Source of the DNA: VRUE01 sp963745915
GTDB taxonomy: Bacteria; Actinomycetota; Thermoleophilia; Solirubrobacterales; 70-9
Assembly (NCBI GenBank): GCA_963745915.1
Contig: CAVUZA010000002.1
Location: 930,001 to 994,000, forward strand
Reading direction: 5' to 3'
DNA length: 64,000 nt
In this document: piece after piece, positions 6,130 through 15,714 of the stretch
Numbering within the stretch: position 1 is the stretch's first letter
Layout: each line of letters begins with the position of its first letter
Notes under the pieces: generated by a model
What the model was told of the DNA's origin: nothing
Database searches by the model: none
The model's input: only the letters and a program-made list of their open reading frames with translations
Position numbers and translations under genes: made by a program

Positions 6130-9100
6130 CTACCGCTGCGCCCGCCGCAGGTGCCGCCGATGCGCCCGCTTGGAGCGCTTCTTGGCCTTCCCGCACTTCG
6201 CCTTGAGCGGCGGCCTGAACACCGAGCGATCGCCGTTCTGCGCGTTGAAGACCGCCTTGGCCCTGGGCGTGCGACCCTTGCAGATGTTGCGCGAGTTCTG
6301 CAGCAGGCCCTTCTTGCCGCCCTGGAAGGTGAAGACCGCCCAGGAGACCGGCACGTCGGGGACGACGTCGAAGGTGTTTCTGATGCCGCCGTTCTTGGAG
6401 TCGATCCGACCGGAGAGGTCGACGTCGATCCTCCCGCCCCTGAAGGTGGCCACCAGGTCGGGCAGGGGGTTGTTGGAGCTTCTGAGGTAGATCGGGCCGC
6501 TGAGGACTTCGTCCAGCAGCGGGCTCTTGGCCTTGACCGTGCCGTAGATCGAGCCTCGGGGGCAGGCGCCTGCTGCGAACTGCACCCTGGTGCAGATCGT
6601 CTTGATGTGGCCCTGGTCGAGGAACTCGCTGTGGGGCAGGGCTACCGAGGCGCTTGCCGTGTTGGCATCCCCTTCGGGGAAGCGCGCTACGGCCCTCAGC
6701 TTGGGGTGGGCTCCGCGCTTGGTGCCGCCGAAGAGCCTCAGGGCGAGCTTGGGCTTGAACTCCAAAGAAGCGCAGGAGCCGACCTGGAAGGGGCTCTGGG
6801 CGTTGAAGAGCGCTCCTCCCGCTCCGGAGAATCTCCCCGTCGACCGACATCCGAGAGCAGTTGGTCGGGTTCAGGGTCGTGTCGGGGCGGTCGATCCGCA
6901 GGCGCACGTCCCTGGTGCGCAGGATCACTCCGTGCAGGATCGTCGGGAAGGGGTCCGATACCGCCGTCACCTGGGCGGTGGTGGGGTCGATCTGAAGCGC
7001 TGCCCTGACCACCACGTTGCCGAGGTCAAAGGGGCCGGCTAGGGCCGGGGCGACTACGGCCAGGCTCAGCGGCGCTCCCTTATACGGCCCCGCCAGGTAG
7101 ACCTTGCCGCCGAAGTAGTTGGGGCCGGGGCCGGCTCCCAGTCCGGCTGAGATCGAGCCGAACTCAGAGGAGGCGGGGCAGGCGGGGTTGTCTCGCTCCC
7201 CGGCGCCGGCGAACTCCGCGGTTGAGATCGAGGCGATGGCCTGATCGGGGCAGAGCGTCTTGCCGGCCAGCTTGCCGACCAGGCCCGGGGGCAGCACGGT
7301 CTTGACCCCGGTCAGCTCCTGTTCGTCATCGCTTCTGGAGAGGCGGAAGAGGAACGGGGAGTAGGCGCCCGCCACCGGGTTCAGGGTTCCCCCCGAGAAC
7401 TCGGGGTGGAAGGGGCGGCGCGCTTCGTCGGGCGGGCACGGCGTGCCGTTAGGGCCTTCGGTGACCTCGTAGGTGTTGGAGGCGTCGACCGGCTTCTGGG
7501 GCTGGGCGTAGGAGGCGACCTTGACCCCGATCGTCTGCTTACCGCAGCTCGGCGGGCTGACCAGTGGCGCCCTGGGGCCAGAGCGGAACTTCAATGTGAA
7601 GTCATCGAACGGGAACTGGGGCAGGTCATCGAAGCTGGTCGTGATCTGGCCCGTTGCCGGATCGACGTCGATCCTTCCTGGGATCTTGATCAGGGCGCCG
7701 CGTTCTTCGGTGTCCTCGGCGACTAGGAGCATCGCGAAGGTCGAGCCGTAGGGGTTGTCCTTCTGGGCGGCCAGGTACATGCTGCCCACCGCCGATTTGG
7801 GCAGCAGCGGCGTGTGGATCTCCACTTCGCCGATCCGGCTGGCGTCGGGACACTGGACCTGCTCGTTGGTGCCCAGCTTCATCTGCGCCAGGGTGCAGGA
7901 CTTCAGCCCGTCGGCGAAGGAGGGGCTGAAGGAGGTGCCCTTGGGCAGGGTGACGACAGTCGACTTCACCGGCGGCGTCGCCAGGGCATTGGGGTTTTCG
8001 TTCTGCTTGACGGTGATGTGGACGTCGAGGCCGGTCGGCGTGTTGGCCTGCTTGCCGGTTGGTTCTATCTCGACGTCGGGTTCGAAGCGGGGCTTGTCAC
8101 AGTCGGTGATCTTGCCCGGCATCGTATAGTTGATGTCGGGACCGAAGACGCCGGTGTGCTGCCAAGAGTCGTAATGGTGCAGGCGGAAGACGTTGTCGTC
8201 TTCGCACTGGGAGGGAAGTGCGAGGAAAGGTTTGAGCGCGGCGTCGGTCGAGCAGTCCTGGGATGTATCGCCAACTTCCAACAGTCCGCAGCGCTCACTG
8301 TCGTGACTGGGATCAGCCGGCACACCCCAGAGGGTCAGTTTCTGGCTGAACGGCGGAAGCGTCTCGTTGATCGCCAACACTTCCGAGGAAATTCCGTAAC
8401 GGTTGGCCGGATTCAGCCCCACCCTGATGTGAATGGGGTTACCAGCCACAGAAAAGCCGAGGTCGGATATCGACCCGCGCGGATGGAAGAAGTTGTAGAC
8501 AGGCACGCTGACGTTGAAGCTCGTATTTTGGAGGATCGGCGCCACGGTCAAATCAATACGCCCGACCTGGCTCGAAGGTGGGCACTGGCCGGAGGTGAAC
8601 TGCGCCGCGGCGCACTCGCCGACCGCAGTCGGAGCGCCGATGAAACCCGGGGGCAAATCCACCGTGAGGTCATGCACCGACTCTGCCTCGCCCTTGAGGA
8701 AGGGGAATTGGAAGCTTGGGATCGCAATCGAATTGAGGTCGAAGGGAATCGTAAAGAGGTCCGGATGAGCCCCGGCCACCCGCACCTGCGTCGCCTCATC
8801 GGCCTCATAGAAGTCCGGCGCGAAGCTCTTGGCCACTACGCCGAAACCCGCTTCCTCGCCCGAGATCTGGGTTTGCTCCACCGCTGAGGCCAGGTTTGTC
8901 GCGCCGCCGCCTTCAACCTTGGCGGCGGCGAAGCGCTCGCCCTCGAAGCCGGGCGCAAAGTTGACTGCAACGTTCAACTCTAGGGCACCGCGAGCTACCG
9001 TATGGCGAGGTATCGAGTCGCTGGTGGTGCAGATGACCGTCGTCTGCCCCGGGGAGCCAGGGCAACTCCAGAGGACTTTCGGAGCGCCTGCCCCGGTGGC

Positions 9101-9349
9101 AAGCACGGAGTCGCGGGTAATTCCCGAGGGCAAGGTGATAGTTACCTTTACTTGGCCTGACGTATTTTCGTCACCGACATTGGCGATGTCGAACCAATAT
9201 TGAGCAGTACCGCCAGGTGTAAAATGGGTCTGGTGGTGGTGGATGTCGAGGTTCCAGATCGGCGCAGCATGGGCTGAGGTTGGGCCAGCGGCCGCGAGCG
9301 CGAGGACGGCGACAACGCCGCAGAGAGCATTACGTCGTGACGTCTTCAT
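6130..9349 (-). CDS. Large secreted DUF11-like/adhesin-type protein, frameshifted
   Basis: About 1070 aa when read with one frameshift near 6829. A signal peptide (residues 1-28, ending AHAA) is followed by a CARDB/DUF11-like beta-sandwich (about 30-130), then long repeated beta-rich segments with PPG, conserved Cys and Pro, and a basic tail rich in K/R. In frame 1 the reading becomes nonsense (Arg/Pro/Gln-rich) after about residue 842. The continuation is in the next frame (KPKLALRLFGG to the stop at 6130) and includes a conserved-looking final 210 residues. The shift equals one extra base within GAGATTCTCCGG. The ATG overlaps the stop of the NHL gene (ATGA). Function unknown; probably cell-surface. 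Confidence 0.7.
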
Positions 9350-12300
9350 CCTCTAGTCCTCCGATGGCGATTGGCTGGGTGCTTCCTGCGATGGGATCGA
9401 TGTCTGCGCTTGGCGTGGCGCTTGACACACCGCGACTTGCCGTTCCGGCGCACCCTTCTCTTGCCCTTCGGGCATCGACGAGCCCTAGCCTTGCGCTTGA
9501 TCTCGCCGGGTCCCGAATAGGCGGTGGTGCCCGCCGAGAGGTCCTGCGGGGCTCCCCGTGGGGTTCCCTGACAAACCTCCAGCGGACAGGGCTTAGGGGG
9601 CGGGGGAAACTCGAAGCCGCCGCCTATGCGCGCGTCGTATAGGCGTGGATATGTATCGAGAGCATCGGGGGTGAGCTGGACAGCAGCAACGAAGTAGGCA
9701 TCACGCCCAGAGGGAGTCATTCCACTGGGCACCGGAGAAAAGCCCGTGCCGGGAGGCCAAGAGGTAATCCCGTCTGAAAGCAAGAGGGTCCGGCCGTCAC
9801 GCCACTCGTACGCGTCATTGCCCACAACCGGGTCCTGGTCTTTCCGTGCCGTGTTCTGGTCAGCGCCTACAAGCGGAGTCGGTGTGGCGAAGGAAAAGAT
9901 ATCCCCGTCGGCGCTGAGCGGCACAGAGTTGTTGCCCGTTCCGGCGGTTAGCGCGCCCACTCCACCTCGCGGTGCGGAGCCGTCCTCCGGGCAGGAGACG
10001 CAGACAAGCGAACCATCGTCGTCGTCGTAGCGATAGTACTGATCGGTGCCACCGTTGTCGCTGCCCCCTATTGGATTGAGCGTGGCGGCAGAGGAGCGGA
10101 AGATCAGCACCGAGCCGTCGGGCGTGGCCGCCGCGCCGAAGCGGGTCTCAGGCCCGATTGAGGCGTTCAGTGTCCCCAGATAGGCGAGTTCGCCGCTCGC
10201 GGCATCGAGGCGATATGTGCCATTTGGTGCCGCTCCCGGCAGCAGGGCATGGGGAGAGACGAAATAGATCCGGGAGCCGTCGTCGGCCACAGCGATCTCG
10301 CGGTCCACACCTTCGAGACCTCCAAAGGCAACATCGGCTTCGCCGCCTGCCAGCCCACAGGTGAGGCAGCTCAGCTGACCGCTCGCAACCTGATAGCGAT
10401 AGATGTCTCCTCCGCCCTGGCTGCAGGTAGCCTTCGCCGTGTCCGCTGCCGTGAGGCGCGCGGTCGTCCAGAAGAAGACCGCCGCAGGAGTCTCGAGCGA
10501 GAGCGTGGCCGAGCATTCGGGGCCGGAGAGCGCGGGTCCGGAGACACGCTCGGTGACACCGGTCACGAGGTCACGCATGTAGATCTGCGAGGCAGCCCCG
10601 CCGTTGCCACACGGGCCGTCGCCCTGACTGGGGAAGAAGAGGCGGCTGCCATTGGCCGAGAGCAGAGGCGTGAACGCGACGGCGCTGCTGGAGCCGCCGA
10701 CGCCGCAATCAGGGGCAACGTCGCCCGGCAGCAAGCTAGCCATTGGCGCCGGACCCCCCAGGACACCGCCGGCTGCGCTGACGTCGAAGAGGCGATCCCG
10801 TCCCGGTGACACGGGATGATCGGGGTCGAGCGATTCCTTCGATATGAGCATCACGCGCTCGGTGTCGGCCGATGCAACGGTCACGGGCACACCGTCAAGG
10901 CCGGTCTGCTCATAGAGCTTTCGCGGTGCCGCATCCGGCGAGAGGCGCCAGATGCTCGCGTGCATCTTTTCTGCCTTGTCGCGGTTGACGTTGACAAGCG
11001 AAGTGAGGTCGCCATTGGCCTTGGGAGACCCCCAAAGTTGACCCGAGAGTTGATCGCGGGGCGGGCTTATGTCAACGGGCTTCCAACCGTCGCCGTCCCG
11101 CCTGGCAAAGAACTGGCTGAACACTCCACCGGTATATGACTGCGGAGTGCCCCCGGGAATCATGTAGGCCACCTGGCTGCCGTCATCAGAGATGCCCAGC
11201 GACGAGGTCACCGGGTTCCCTCCGGTGTCGGGAGTGTTGACCTGCTCCCAACCGCGATCTGAGTTTGACGGTCCGGGAACATGACCGTGGGAGAGCGGCG
11301 CGTCCGAGACCCGGGTAGTCACGGTCATGTCCGCCCCGTAGACCGGCGAGCCGGGAGCAGCGCTTTCGCTCACGACCCGATAATGGTAAGTCGTGCCGGC
11401 GGCGAGCCCTTCGACCAGCCGAGAGACCCGCGTCAGCAGGGCGCCGGAGCCAGCCGGGGCTGCCGGGGTCGCTTTACACGGATTGGTTGCGCAGGGACCC
11501 TGGTCGCCGTATTCGAAGTGATAGCTGGTGGCTGAGTTGCGCGGACCAACCCGACCTTCAAGCCGAGCCGTGGTCGCGGTGCGCACGGGCGAGCCGCTCG
11601 TCTCTGCCTGTGGGCTTTGTGCGTCCGTGGTAAAGGTCAACTCGTTGCTCGTAACCGGCGCGGCGAACTTCTTGATCGCCGCAGCTCGCACGTGGTAGAG
11701 CGTGTTCGGCTGCAGGCCGAAGGGGGGCGGATCGAGCGTCTGGCTCACCGCCTGGGGGGATTCCTGATGGCCGACCGTGATTTCGGGACCCGTTGACCAG
11801 TTGACACCGTCGGAGGAGTATTCGAGGCGCGAGCTGACCTCGGGAGGCCCATTCGGTTCGACCGTGGCCATAATTGCGGCTGAGGTTGGGGCTACATCGC
11901 TTACCGAGTCCAGCGTGATGCTCGGCGAGCCGCCGGCGACGTTGAGCACGTAAACGCCGTGAGCGTTCTGACCGGCCGCCTGAGTTGCGGTTATGTAAGC
12001 GCTGCCGGTCGATTCATCTACCGCGAGACCATTTACTGTGTTGAGCTGGCCGACGCCCAAGATGTCGTCGAGGGCTGCGGGCGGGGAGCTCTGGCCGGGA
12101 GGACTGAGTGGACCAAACTGGGCCAAACCCGCACCCAGGCCGACGTAGAGCACATCGGATTCTGGCCCTGCACCATCTGAGTCCAGATCCACCGCCAAGG
12201 GAGCGCGAAACGAGCTGGAGGGCAGCGGGCCGCCGGAGACACCGTCGATCAAGGTGGTGACACTGGCGCCACTGCCGCCGCTGAGCGGTACGGCGCCATC

Positions 12301-14214
12301 GCTTACCACCAATTGTTCAACGTCGGTGCCGCCGAGCGTGCCTTGGAATCCTATGTCGTAGCGGTCCTCGGGCAGGCTGAAAGGATTTCCGGAGCCGCCG
12401 GCGACATGTACGTTGCCGGCTCCGATCGAGGGAAGCGCCGCCAGCGCCGACGCCACCTGGGCACTGGTGGCTGTGGACGGAAGGTCCGTGGTGGTGTACC
12501 CGCCGAAGCTGAGCTTGAACTGACCTGCACTGGCATCTACCGTCAGCCGCTGGCCCTCGTTGACGCCGCGTATCAGCGGAGCGAGGAACCCGACGCCACC
12601 GCCGTTGACGTTCTGGCTGTCGTAACGCTCGATCTGGTCCGTATAGACGAAGCCGGGCGGGCTGGAAAGGCGGTTCTCGGCGTAGATGATCCCGCGCGAG
12701 TCCACCGCGACCTGCGTAGGCGTCGACCACCCGCCGCCGCCCCCGAGCCGGGAAAAGACGGTGGAGCCAATCGACGAAGGCGCCGAGCCATCGACGCTGA
12801 AAGTCACAATTCGGGAATTTCCCGCATCGGCGACGTACACAGTCCCCGTTGCCGCGCTGCCATCGGGAGGGCTGAGCGCAACTCCCGCCGGCAAGTAGAA
12901 GGGACTGTTGGGTTCGAGGCGGAAATCGCTGAACTCCCCCGCCCCATCGCCGCTGCTTCCGCCCCTGCAGACATCGCCCTGCGCGGCCGCGCAAACCTCG
13001 AATGTTCCGCCCTTGGCGGTCTCGGTAACCGTGGTCGAGGCGCTACCGCTACTCGCAGCCAAATTCTGACTTCTCGCGGCCAGTGCAGGGACATCCTGAT
13101 CTCCCAGGCTGCCGCCGAAGGTGATTGTGTAGGGGGCGGAGCCGATCAGATTCCCGGGACCGCCGCTGACCGCGACCGAACCGCCTATGCCGCCAATCGT
13201 CGGCAGGGCGTTGAGCGCGGTTTCGAGCTGCGCAGCGGTGACGGTCGGAGCGAAGCCATCGGCATCTAGGTTGGCGGCCGCGCCACAGGACCCATTCTGC
13301 GAGAGGGTTAGGGATTCTTCACCCACCTCGGCGATGGTCGTCGATGGAGGCACGCAGATGTTGGCTGAGATCGCCTGGCCGACTGCGAATTCCCCACTGG
13401 TGGTTTTCACACCCGTGACGACCGGGCTGCCCGCCAATACGTTACCCGTGCCCTTTGCTCCGGTCGTCTCCCCTCGAAAGGAAAGTGAGAACTGGCCGCC
13501 ATCGGCTCTGACCGTGAGTGTCTGTGTCTCGGTCGCGCCGGGCAGATCCCCCGGACCGGACGCGACTACGTCATAGCCGACGGAGCGCAGGAAGGCGCCG
13601 TCGCCTTCGTAGACGTTGATGCGGCTGTTGCCGCGGTCGACCACGTAGACCTCGCCGCTGTCCTGATCGACCGCTATCCCATCCGGGGCCACGAGGCCGC
13701 CATTGCCCTCGGTTGTGCCGTTACCGGCAGAGGGGACGCCCCATTTGCACTGCGCAGCCACAGTGCAAATCTCGTAGTTGGCGGCGGCGGCATCGCCGCG
13801 GTCTCCGGCACCACCAGGCTGTACCACGTCGGCGCCCCAAGCGCTGACAAATTCGTAGCTGTCGTCGTAGGGGTTTGCAGGGGTGCCATTGGCGTCGTGG
13901 GCAAAACGCTCGATGCGGTTCGGCTTATCGGCGAAGCCGCCGCCCCTGTCGGTCACATAGATGTCGCCCTTGTCCGCCACCCCAGCGCCGCTCTGGTTGA
14001 TGGCGGTGGCTCCCGGAATGAAGAACTGCCCGCCGAGCGTTCCCGAGATGACAGAAGGATCGGTTCCGAAGTAGTCGACAACCTGTTTAGCGGCGAAGGC
14101 GGGCGACGCCTGGGCGAACAGTGCCAGCGGTGCGAGCGTGGCCAGTAGGGCGCGGACCCAGCGGGAAGGCTGCTTTGCCGGTGTCGAAGTGTCGGTGTTC
14201 GTGGCAACACTCAT
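9346..14214 (-). CDS. Giant secreted beta-propeller protein with NHL and WD40-like repeats
   Basis: 1622 aa. AAGGG lies 11 bases upstream of the ATG. The signal segment is about 24-42. Then come NHL blades (DIYVTDRGGG, GEVYVVDRGNSRINVY, GTVYVADAGNSRIV). Two repeated beta-domains begin ETQTLTV and GQRLTVD and carry a FxLSFxGxTT pattern. Two fibronectin-III-like domains (about 800-985) have YHxRxxA motifs. A TolB/WD40-like propeller (about 1000-1530: DDGSQVAYM, DGSRIYFVSPHAL, DGSVLIFRS) follows, then an extremely Arg/Lys/His-rich tail of about 60 residues, perhaps binding anionic wall polymers. It follows the collagen-like gene and overlaps the next gene by 4 bases. Function inferred: surface or matrix scaffold. 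Confidence 0.85.
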   Translation of the reverse strand: MSVATNTDTSTPAKQPSRWVRALLATLAPLALFAQASPAFAAKQVVDYFGTDPSVISGTLGGQFFIPGATAINQSGAGVADKGDIYVTDRGGGFADKPNRIERFAHDANGTPANPYDDSYEFVSAWGADVVQPGGAGDRGDAAAANYEICTVAAQCKWGVPSAGNGTTEGNGGLVAPDGIAVDQDSGEVYVVDRGNSRINVYEGDGAFLRSVGYDVVASGPGDLPGATETQTLTVRADGGQFSLSFRGETTGAKGTGNVLAGSPVVTGVKTTSGEFAVGQAISANICVPPSTTIAEVGEESLTLSQNGSCGAAANLDADGFAPTVTAAQLETALNALPTIGGIGGSVAVSGGPGNLIGSAPYTITFGGSLGDQDVPALAARSQNLAASSGSASTTVTETAKGGTFEVCAAAQGDVCRGGSSGDGAGEFSDFRLEPNSPFYLPAGVALSPPDGSAATGTVYVADAGNSRIVTFSVDGSAPSSIGSTVFSRLGGGGGWSTPTQVAVDSRGIIYAENRLSSPPGFVYTDQIERYDSQNVNGGGVGFLAPLIRGVNEGQRLTVDASAGQFKLSFGGYTTTDLPSTATSAQVASALAALPSIGAGNVHVAGGSGNPFSLPEDRYDIGFQGTLGGTDVEQLVVSDGAVPLSGGSGASVTTLIDGVSGGPLPSSSFRAPLAVDLDSDGAGPESDVLYVGLGAGLAQFGPLSPPGQSSPPAALDDILGVGQLNTVNGLAVDESTGSAYITATQAAGQNAHGVYVLNVAGGSPSITLDSVSDVAPTSAAIMATVEPNGPPEVSSRLEYSSDGVNWSTGPEITVGHQESPQAVSQTLDPPPFGLQPNTLYHVRAAAIKKFAAPVTSNELTFTTDAQSPQAETSGSPVRTATTARLEGRVGPRNSATSYHFEYGDQGPCATNPCKATPAAPAGSGALLTRVSRLVEGLAAGTTYHYRVVSESAAPGSPVYGADMTVTTRVSDAPLSHGHVPGPSNSDRGWEQVNTPDTGGNPVTSSLGISDDGSQVAYMIPGGTPQSYTGGVFSQFFARRDGDGWKPVDISPPRDQLSGQLWGSPKANGDLTSLVNVNRDKAEKMHASIWRLSPDAAPRKLYEQTGLDGVPVTVASADTERVMLISKESLDPDHPVSPGRDRLFDVSAAGGVLGGPAPMASLLPGDVAPDCGVGGSSSAVAFTPLLSANGSRLFFPSQGDGPCGNGGAASQIYMRDLVTGVTERVSGPALSGPECSATLSLETPAAVFFWTTARLTAADTAKATCSQGGGDIYRYQVASGQLSCLTCGLAGGEADVAFGGLEGVDREIAVADDGSRIYFVSPHALLPGAAPNGTYRLDAASGELAYLGTLNASIGPETRFGAAATPDGSVLIFRSSAATLNPIGGSDNGGTDQYYRYDDDDGSLVCVSCPEDGSAPRGGVGALTAGTGNNSVPLSADGDIFSFATPTPLVGADQNTARKDQDPVVGNDAYEWRDGRTLLLSDGITSWPPGTGFSPVPSGMTPSGRDAYFVAAVQLTPDALDTYPRLYDARIGGGFEFPPPPKPCPLEVCQGTPRGAPQDLSAGTTAYSGPGEIKRKARARRCPKGKRRVRRNGKSRCVKRHAKRRHRSHRRKHPANRHRRTRG

Positions 14215-14261
14215 CGGTTCGTTCGCCCTTTCAGTCAGTGCATACGTCGTCTGGTGGAGCC

Positions 14262-14292
14262 CCCCGGGGCGGCCGTCGCGGCCGCCCCGGGG
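14262..14292 (-). terminator. Perfect 14-bp intercistronic hairpin
   Basis: Arms 14262-14275 and 14279-14292 are perfectly complementary with a 3-base loop. It lies between the collagen-like gene and the NHL gene, at the same place as the hairpin at 338-380. There is no U-tract. Confidence 0.5.
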
Positions 14293-14317
14293 TTCGGCTG
14301 GCTCCTGGGGTTTTCTT

Positions 14318-15214
14318 CTACGGAGTCGGCGCGGTCACAGCCCACGTTCCGGCGCCTCTGCCAGCTGCGCCAGTGGGTTCGAGTTCCATGTAGGCGCCCG
14401 CGGTCGATGCACCTTGAAGGACATCTCCGGCTTTGATGATGCTGCCATTGCTGATCGGGACTTCTGTTTGAGGCAGTGACTTTTCATAGACACACAAGTG
14501 ACCGGCGGCGGCAGTGGGCGTCGATGCGCTCCCCGTGCATGAGGTAGATACCACTTCCTCAAACGGGAAGCCGGGGGTTTCGGGGGGCAGGGTCAGATTG
14601 AGGCGTTTTTCTTCGCCATGAATGTCGACGTAATGCACGTGGTCTACGTCCAGCGCTGTGGATAGAGGCAGAGCGAAAGTGATTGGAACCCATGTCACTT
14701 CCGCGGTCTTCCCATACGCCCAGGTACCGGTCTCGGTCTCCCCGGCGGGCAGGGTCCCGCCCGCCGTCCACGGTTCACCGGGAGCGCCCTGTGCTCCCGC
14801 CGTACCGTTGCAGACGTAGTCGGTGCCGCTGGCGGAGGTGAGCTTGACGCCTTCCTGTTCGCCGCATTCGCCGAAGGGCGGCTCGGCTTCAGTCGTGACG
14901 CTCTGGCCGTTGCTCCCGTTGGAGCCGTTGGACCCGCTGGAGCCGCTATCGCCCTTGTCTCCCTTGGCGCCCTGCGGCCCGGCGGGGCCCGCTGGACCTG
15001 CGGGGCCTTCGGCGCCCGGTGCGCCCTTGGGGCCCCTTGGGCCGCGCTTGGCCTTTGCCTTCTTCTTCTTGTGGTGCTTGCGCTTGGAAGCTTCTGCGGT
15101 CTGTGAGCCGCCTCCGTTGGAGGCGGCGTAGGCGCCGCCCAGCATCGCGAAGACGAGTGCGACAACCGAGATGACTCCGGGAATGCCGAAGCGGTTGCGT
15201 ATTGGCGAGAGCAT
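14318..15214 (-). CDS. Collagen-like surface protein, copy 2
   Basis: 298 aa. It has the same plan as 387-1259: a nearly identical N-terminus with hydrophobic anchor (about 12-31), a KHHKKKKAKAKRG basic stretch, a Gly-X-Y tract (GPAGPAGPAGPQGAKGDKGD), a GSNG run, a Cys linker and a C-terminal domain with TAAAGHLCVYE. It lacks the second GATGATG tract of copy 1. The C-terminal 130 residues diverge strongly, as expected if they carry ligand specificity. Same Shine-Dalgarno and leader as copy 1. Confidence 0.85.
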   Translation of the reverse strand: MLSPIRNRFGIPGVISVVALVFAMLGGAYAASNGGGSQTAEASKRKHHKKKKAKAKRGPRGPKGAPGAEGPAGPAGPAGPQGAKGDKGDSGSSGSNGSNGSNGQSVTTEAEPPFGECGEQEGVKLTSASGTDYVCNGTAGAQGAPGEPWTAGGTLPAGETETGTWAYGKTAEVTWVPITFALPLSTALDVDHVHYVDIHGEEKRLNLTLPPETPGFPFEEVVSTSCTGSASTPTAAAGHLCVYEKSLPQTEVPISNGSIIKAGDVLQGASTAGAYMELEPTGAAGRGAGTWAVTAPTP

Positions 15215-15372
15215 CTAGATCTCTTCTCCTTGTCCCGTGAGCCCCTCTGCCGGCCGCTTCCCATAGCGGCTTCCTCGAGGCTCGGTTATGTCCCTGTACC
15301 GCTCGGTTTCCCCGAGCTATCTACAAGTGCAGAGAGTTCCTAGAAAGTGCTCTCTGTACCGGCAGTGGTCGC

Positions 15373-15401
15373 AGTGAAGCACCCGCTCACGGAGTTGTCA
15401 A
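15373..15401 (-). promoter_or_regulatory. Promoter for collagen-like gene, copy 2
   Basis: TTGACA (15401-15396), 17-base spacer, TTCACT (15378-15373) on the minus strand. The -35 is consensus, the -10 is weak. It predicts a leader of about 150 bases including the block shared with copy 1. Confidence 0.5.
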
Positions 15402-15549
15402 GAGAAAGTTCCCAAAAGAAAAACAGCGTTCCCAGACTCGTTCCCTGGGCGTATAGACGCGTACCGAACTCGTTACAGAGACGCGCGCTTTGACACACAC
15501 ATATGCGTCGCGACCGCCTACGGTCGGCTGCGCCGCGAGAGCGGCGGTC

Positions 15550-15620
15550 GCCCCCGCCGGTGGACGCCGGCTCCCGATATCGCAATTGGGGAAGAGAAGG
15601 TTCGATTCCTTCCGGGGGCG
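15550..15620 (+). ncRNA. tRNA-like fold of uncertain nature
   Basis: A perfect 7-bp acceptor-like pairing GCCCCCG (15550-15556) / CGGGGGC (15613-15619) brackets a canonical T arm: 5-bp stem GAAGG/CCTTC with loop TTCGATT, matching the invariant GGTTCRANYCC (15599-15609). The D-arm region could pair CCGG/CCGG, but position 8 is not T, and no 7-base anticodon loop can be drawn in the 25 bases between. Not a normal tRNA; possibly a tRNA remnant or mimic. Confidence 0.35.
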
Positions 15621-15646
15621 CTATAGTCCAATTGCGATATTGGGAG
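15571..15646. repeat. 20-bp inverted repeat around the T-arm
   Basis: Arms 15571-15590 and 15627-15646 match at 18 of 20 positions. The left arm lies in the would-be anticodon arm of the tRNA-like fold and the right arm just downstream, so the two folds are mutually exclusive. Confidence 0.7.
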
Positions 15647-15677
15647 CGACGCGGTTCAGCGGCTTCCCCAGCTTCTC

Positions 15678-15705
15678 AAACGGCCCGCCTCTCGGCGGGC
15701 CGTTT
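15678..15705 (+). terminator. Bidirectional intrinsic terminator
   Basis: AAACGGCCCGCC / GGCGGGCCGTTT pairs over 12 bp with a 4-base loop. Nearly the same stem as the terminator at 3888-3911. It ends 9 bases before the stop of the TetR gene on the minus strand and could also end that transcript. Confidence 0.75.
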
Positions 15706-15714
15706 GTATAGGCC

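Larger units (their letters stand above)
15215..15714. other. 500-bp gene-free, highly structured region
   Basis: No credible CDS. Contents in order: the leader shared with copy 1 (15215-15300); the copy-2 promoter; a TTGACA on the plus strand at 15490; a 9-bp inverted repeat 15510-15518/15543-15551; a tRNA-like fold 15550-15620; a 20-bp inverted repeat 15571-15590/15627-15646; and a terminator at 15678-15705. Confidence 0.6.

Noticed and set aside
6829..6829. Programmed frameshift in the large secreted gene
   Set aside because: No slippery heptamer or downstream pseudoknot is seen, and similar +1 shifts occur in unrelated genes, favouring sequencing error.
6122..6840. C-terminal 235 residues of the 1075-aa frame as real protein
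   Set aside because: Arg/Gln/Pro-rich nonsense; the adjacent frame carries a sensible continuation from about 6829.
15550..15620. Functional tRNA gene
   Set aside because: Acceptor and T arm fit, but there is no anticodon stem-loop, position 8 is not T and the D arm is poor. Reported only as tRNA-like.
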